A stretch of 64,000 bases of DNA from an uncultured Parasphingopyxis sp. (GTDB taxonomy: Bacteria; Pseudomonadota; Alphaproteobacteria; Sphingomonadales; Sphingomonadaceae). Location: the NCBI RefSeq assembly GCF_937129435.1, contig NZ_CAKZNF010000033.1, positions 1 through 64,000 of the forward strand, in the 5' to 3' direction. The position numbers and the translations under genes are program-made. Below the pieces are notes generated by a model. That model had not been told where the DNA came from, did no database searches, and was given only the letters and a program-made list of their open reading frames with translations. Positions 63,834 through 64,000 of the stretch are shown in pieces (the first letter of the stretch is position 1; every line of letters starts with the position of its first letter).

Positions 63834-64000
<167 letters not shown>

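Overview
The window is one GC-rich, densely packed stretch of bacterial chromosome. It holds about 71 protein genes, one tRNA and almost no non-coding DNA; no gap between genes exceeds 300 bases. Gene content and order (lapA-pyrF-trpF-trpB-trpA-accD-folC, rpsF-rpsR-rplI with a long L9 tail, acpP-fabF-mltG, M23 peptidase-surE-serS, Flp pilins, DUF1178, DUF1761, DUF6628) point to an alphaproteobacterium, most likely of the order Sphingomonadales. This assignment is inferred from content only.

Layout. 1-9.8 kb: the end of an acyl-CoA dehydrogenase gene, a MFS/cysK/NRDE operon, a secreted lipoprotein, UvrD helicase coupled to a DUF4180 gene, and two overlapping rRNA-modification genes (rsmD, rluB). 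9.9-12.1 kb: an AmpG-like permease and a small DUF6628 gene with a Fur-like inverted repeat in its promoter. 12.1-18.4 kb: the lapA-pyrF-trpF-trpB-orf-trpA-accD-folC run on the minus strand, where an unknown, visibly AT-richer 104-codon gene sits between trpB and trpA. 18.4-24.4 kb: a patatin-like lipase, a PAS histidine kinase, and a divergent pair of an LD-carboxypeptidase and an unusual Mur ligase. 24.5-29.3 kb: radA, cvpA, a secreted protein, an Fe-S scaffold and a KefB-type antiporter. 29.3-34.9 kb: aroB/aroK facing a conserved exported protein, xerD and accA. 34.9-37.6 kb: an M48 protease, two Flp pilins and mutT.

37.6-43.4 kb: a methyltransferase, comF-grxC-nitrilase-DUF1178, tRNA-Arg(CCT), another methyltransferase, folE and a lipoprotein. 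43.4-46.8 kb: the S6-S18-L9 operon followed by a sulfotransferase-like gene and a PKHD-type Fe(II) hydroxylase. 46.8-50.5 kb: a PilZ protein, a membrane protein and an overlapping kinase/acyl-CoA dehydrogenase pair resembling eukaryotic ACAD10/11. 50.6-55.1 kb: the fatty acid synthesis cluster fabD-fabG-acpP-fabF followed by mltG. 55.1-64 kb: argC with an NlpC/P60 peptidase, an M17 aminopeptidase, rimO, a potassium channel, an M23 peptidase, surE and the end of serS.

Most of the window is core metabolism: tryptophan, pyrimidine, folate, chorismate, arginine, cysteine, malonyl-CoA and fatty acid synthesis, with envelope and peptidoglycan turnover genes between them. Translational coupling by 4-base ATGA/GTGA overlaps is common, and five convergent gene pairs share a 4-base CTAG or CTAA stop junction. 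I see no CRISPR array, prophage, insertion sequence or replication origin. The less ordinary items are the gene inserted in the trp operon, the hydroxylase/sulfotransferase-like pair behind rplI, the kinase/dehydrogenase pair, the divergent Mur ligase, and two kinds of short palindromic intergenic element.
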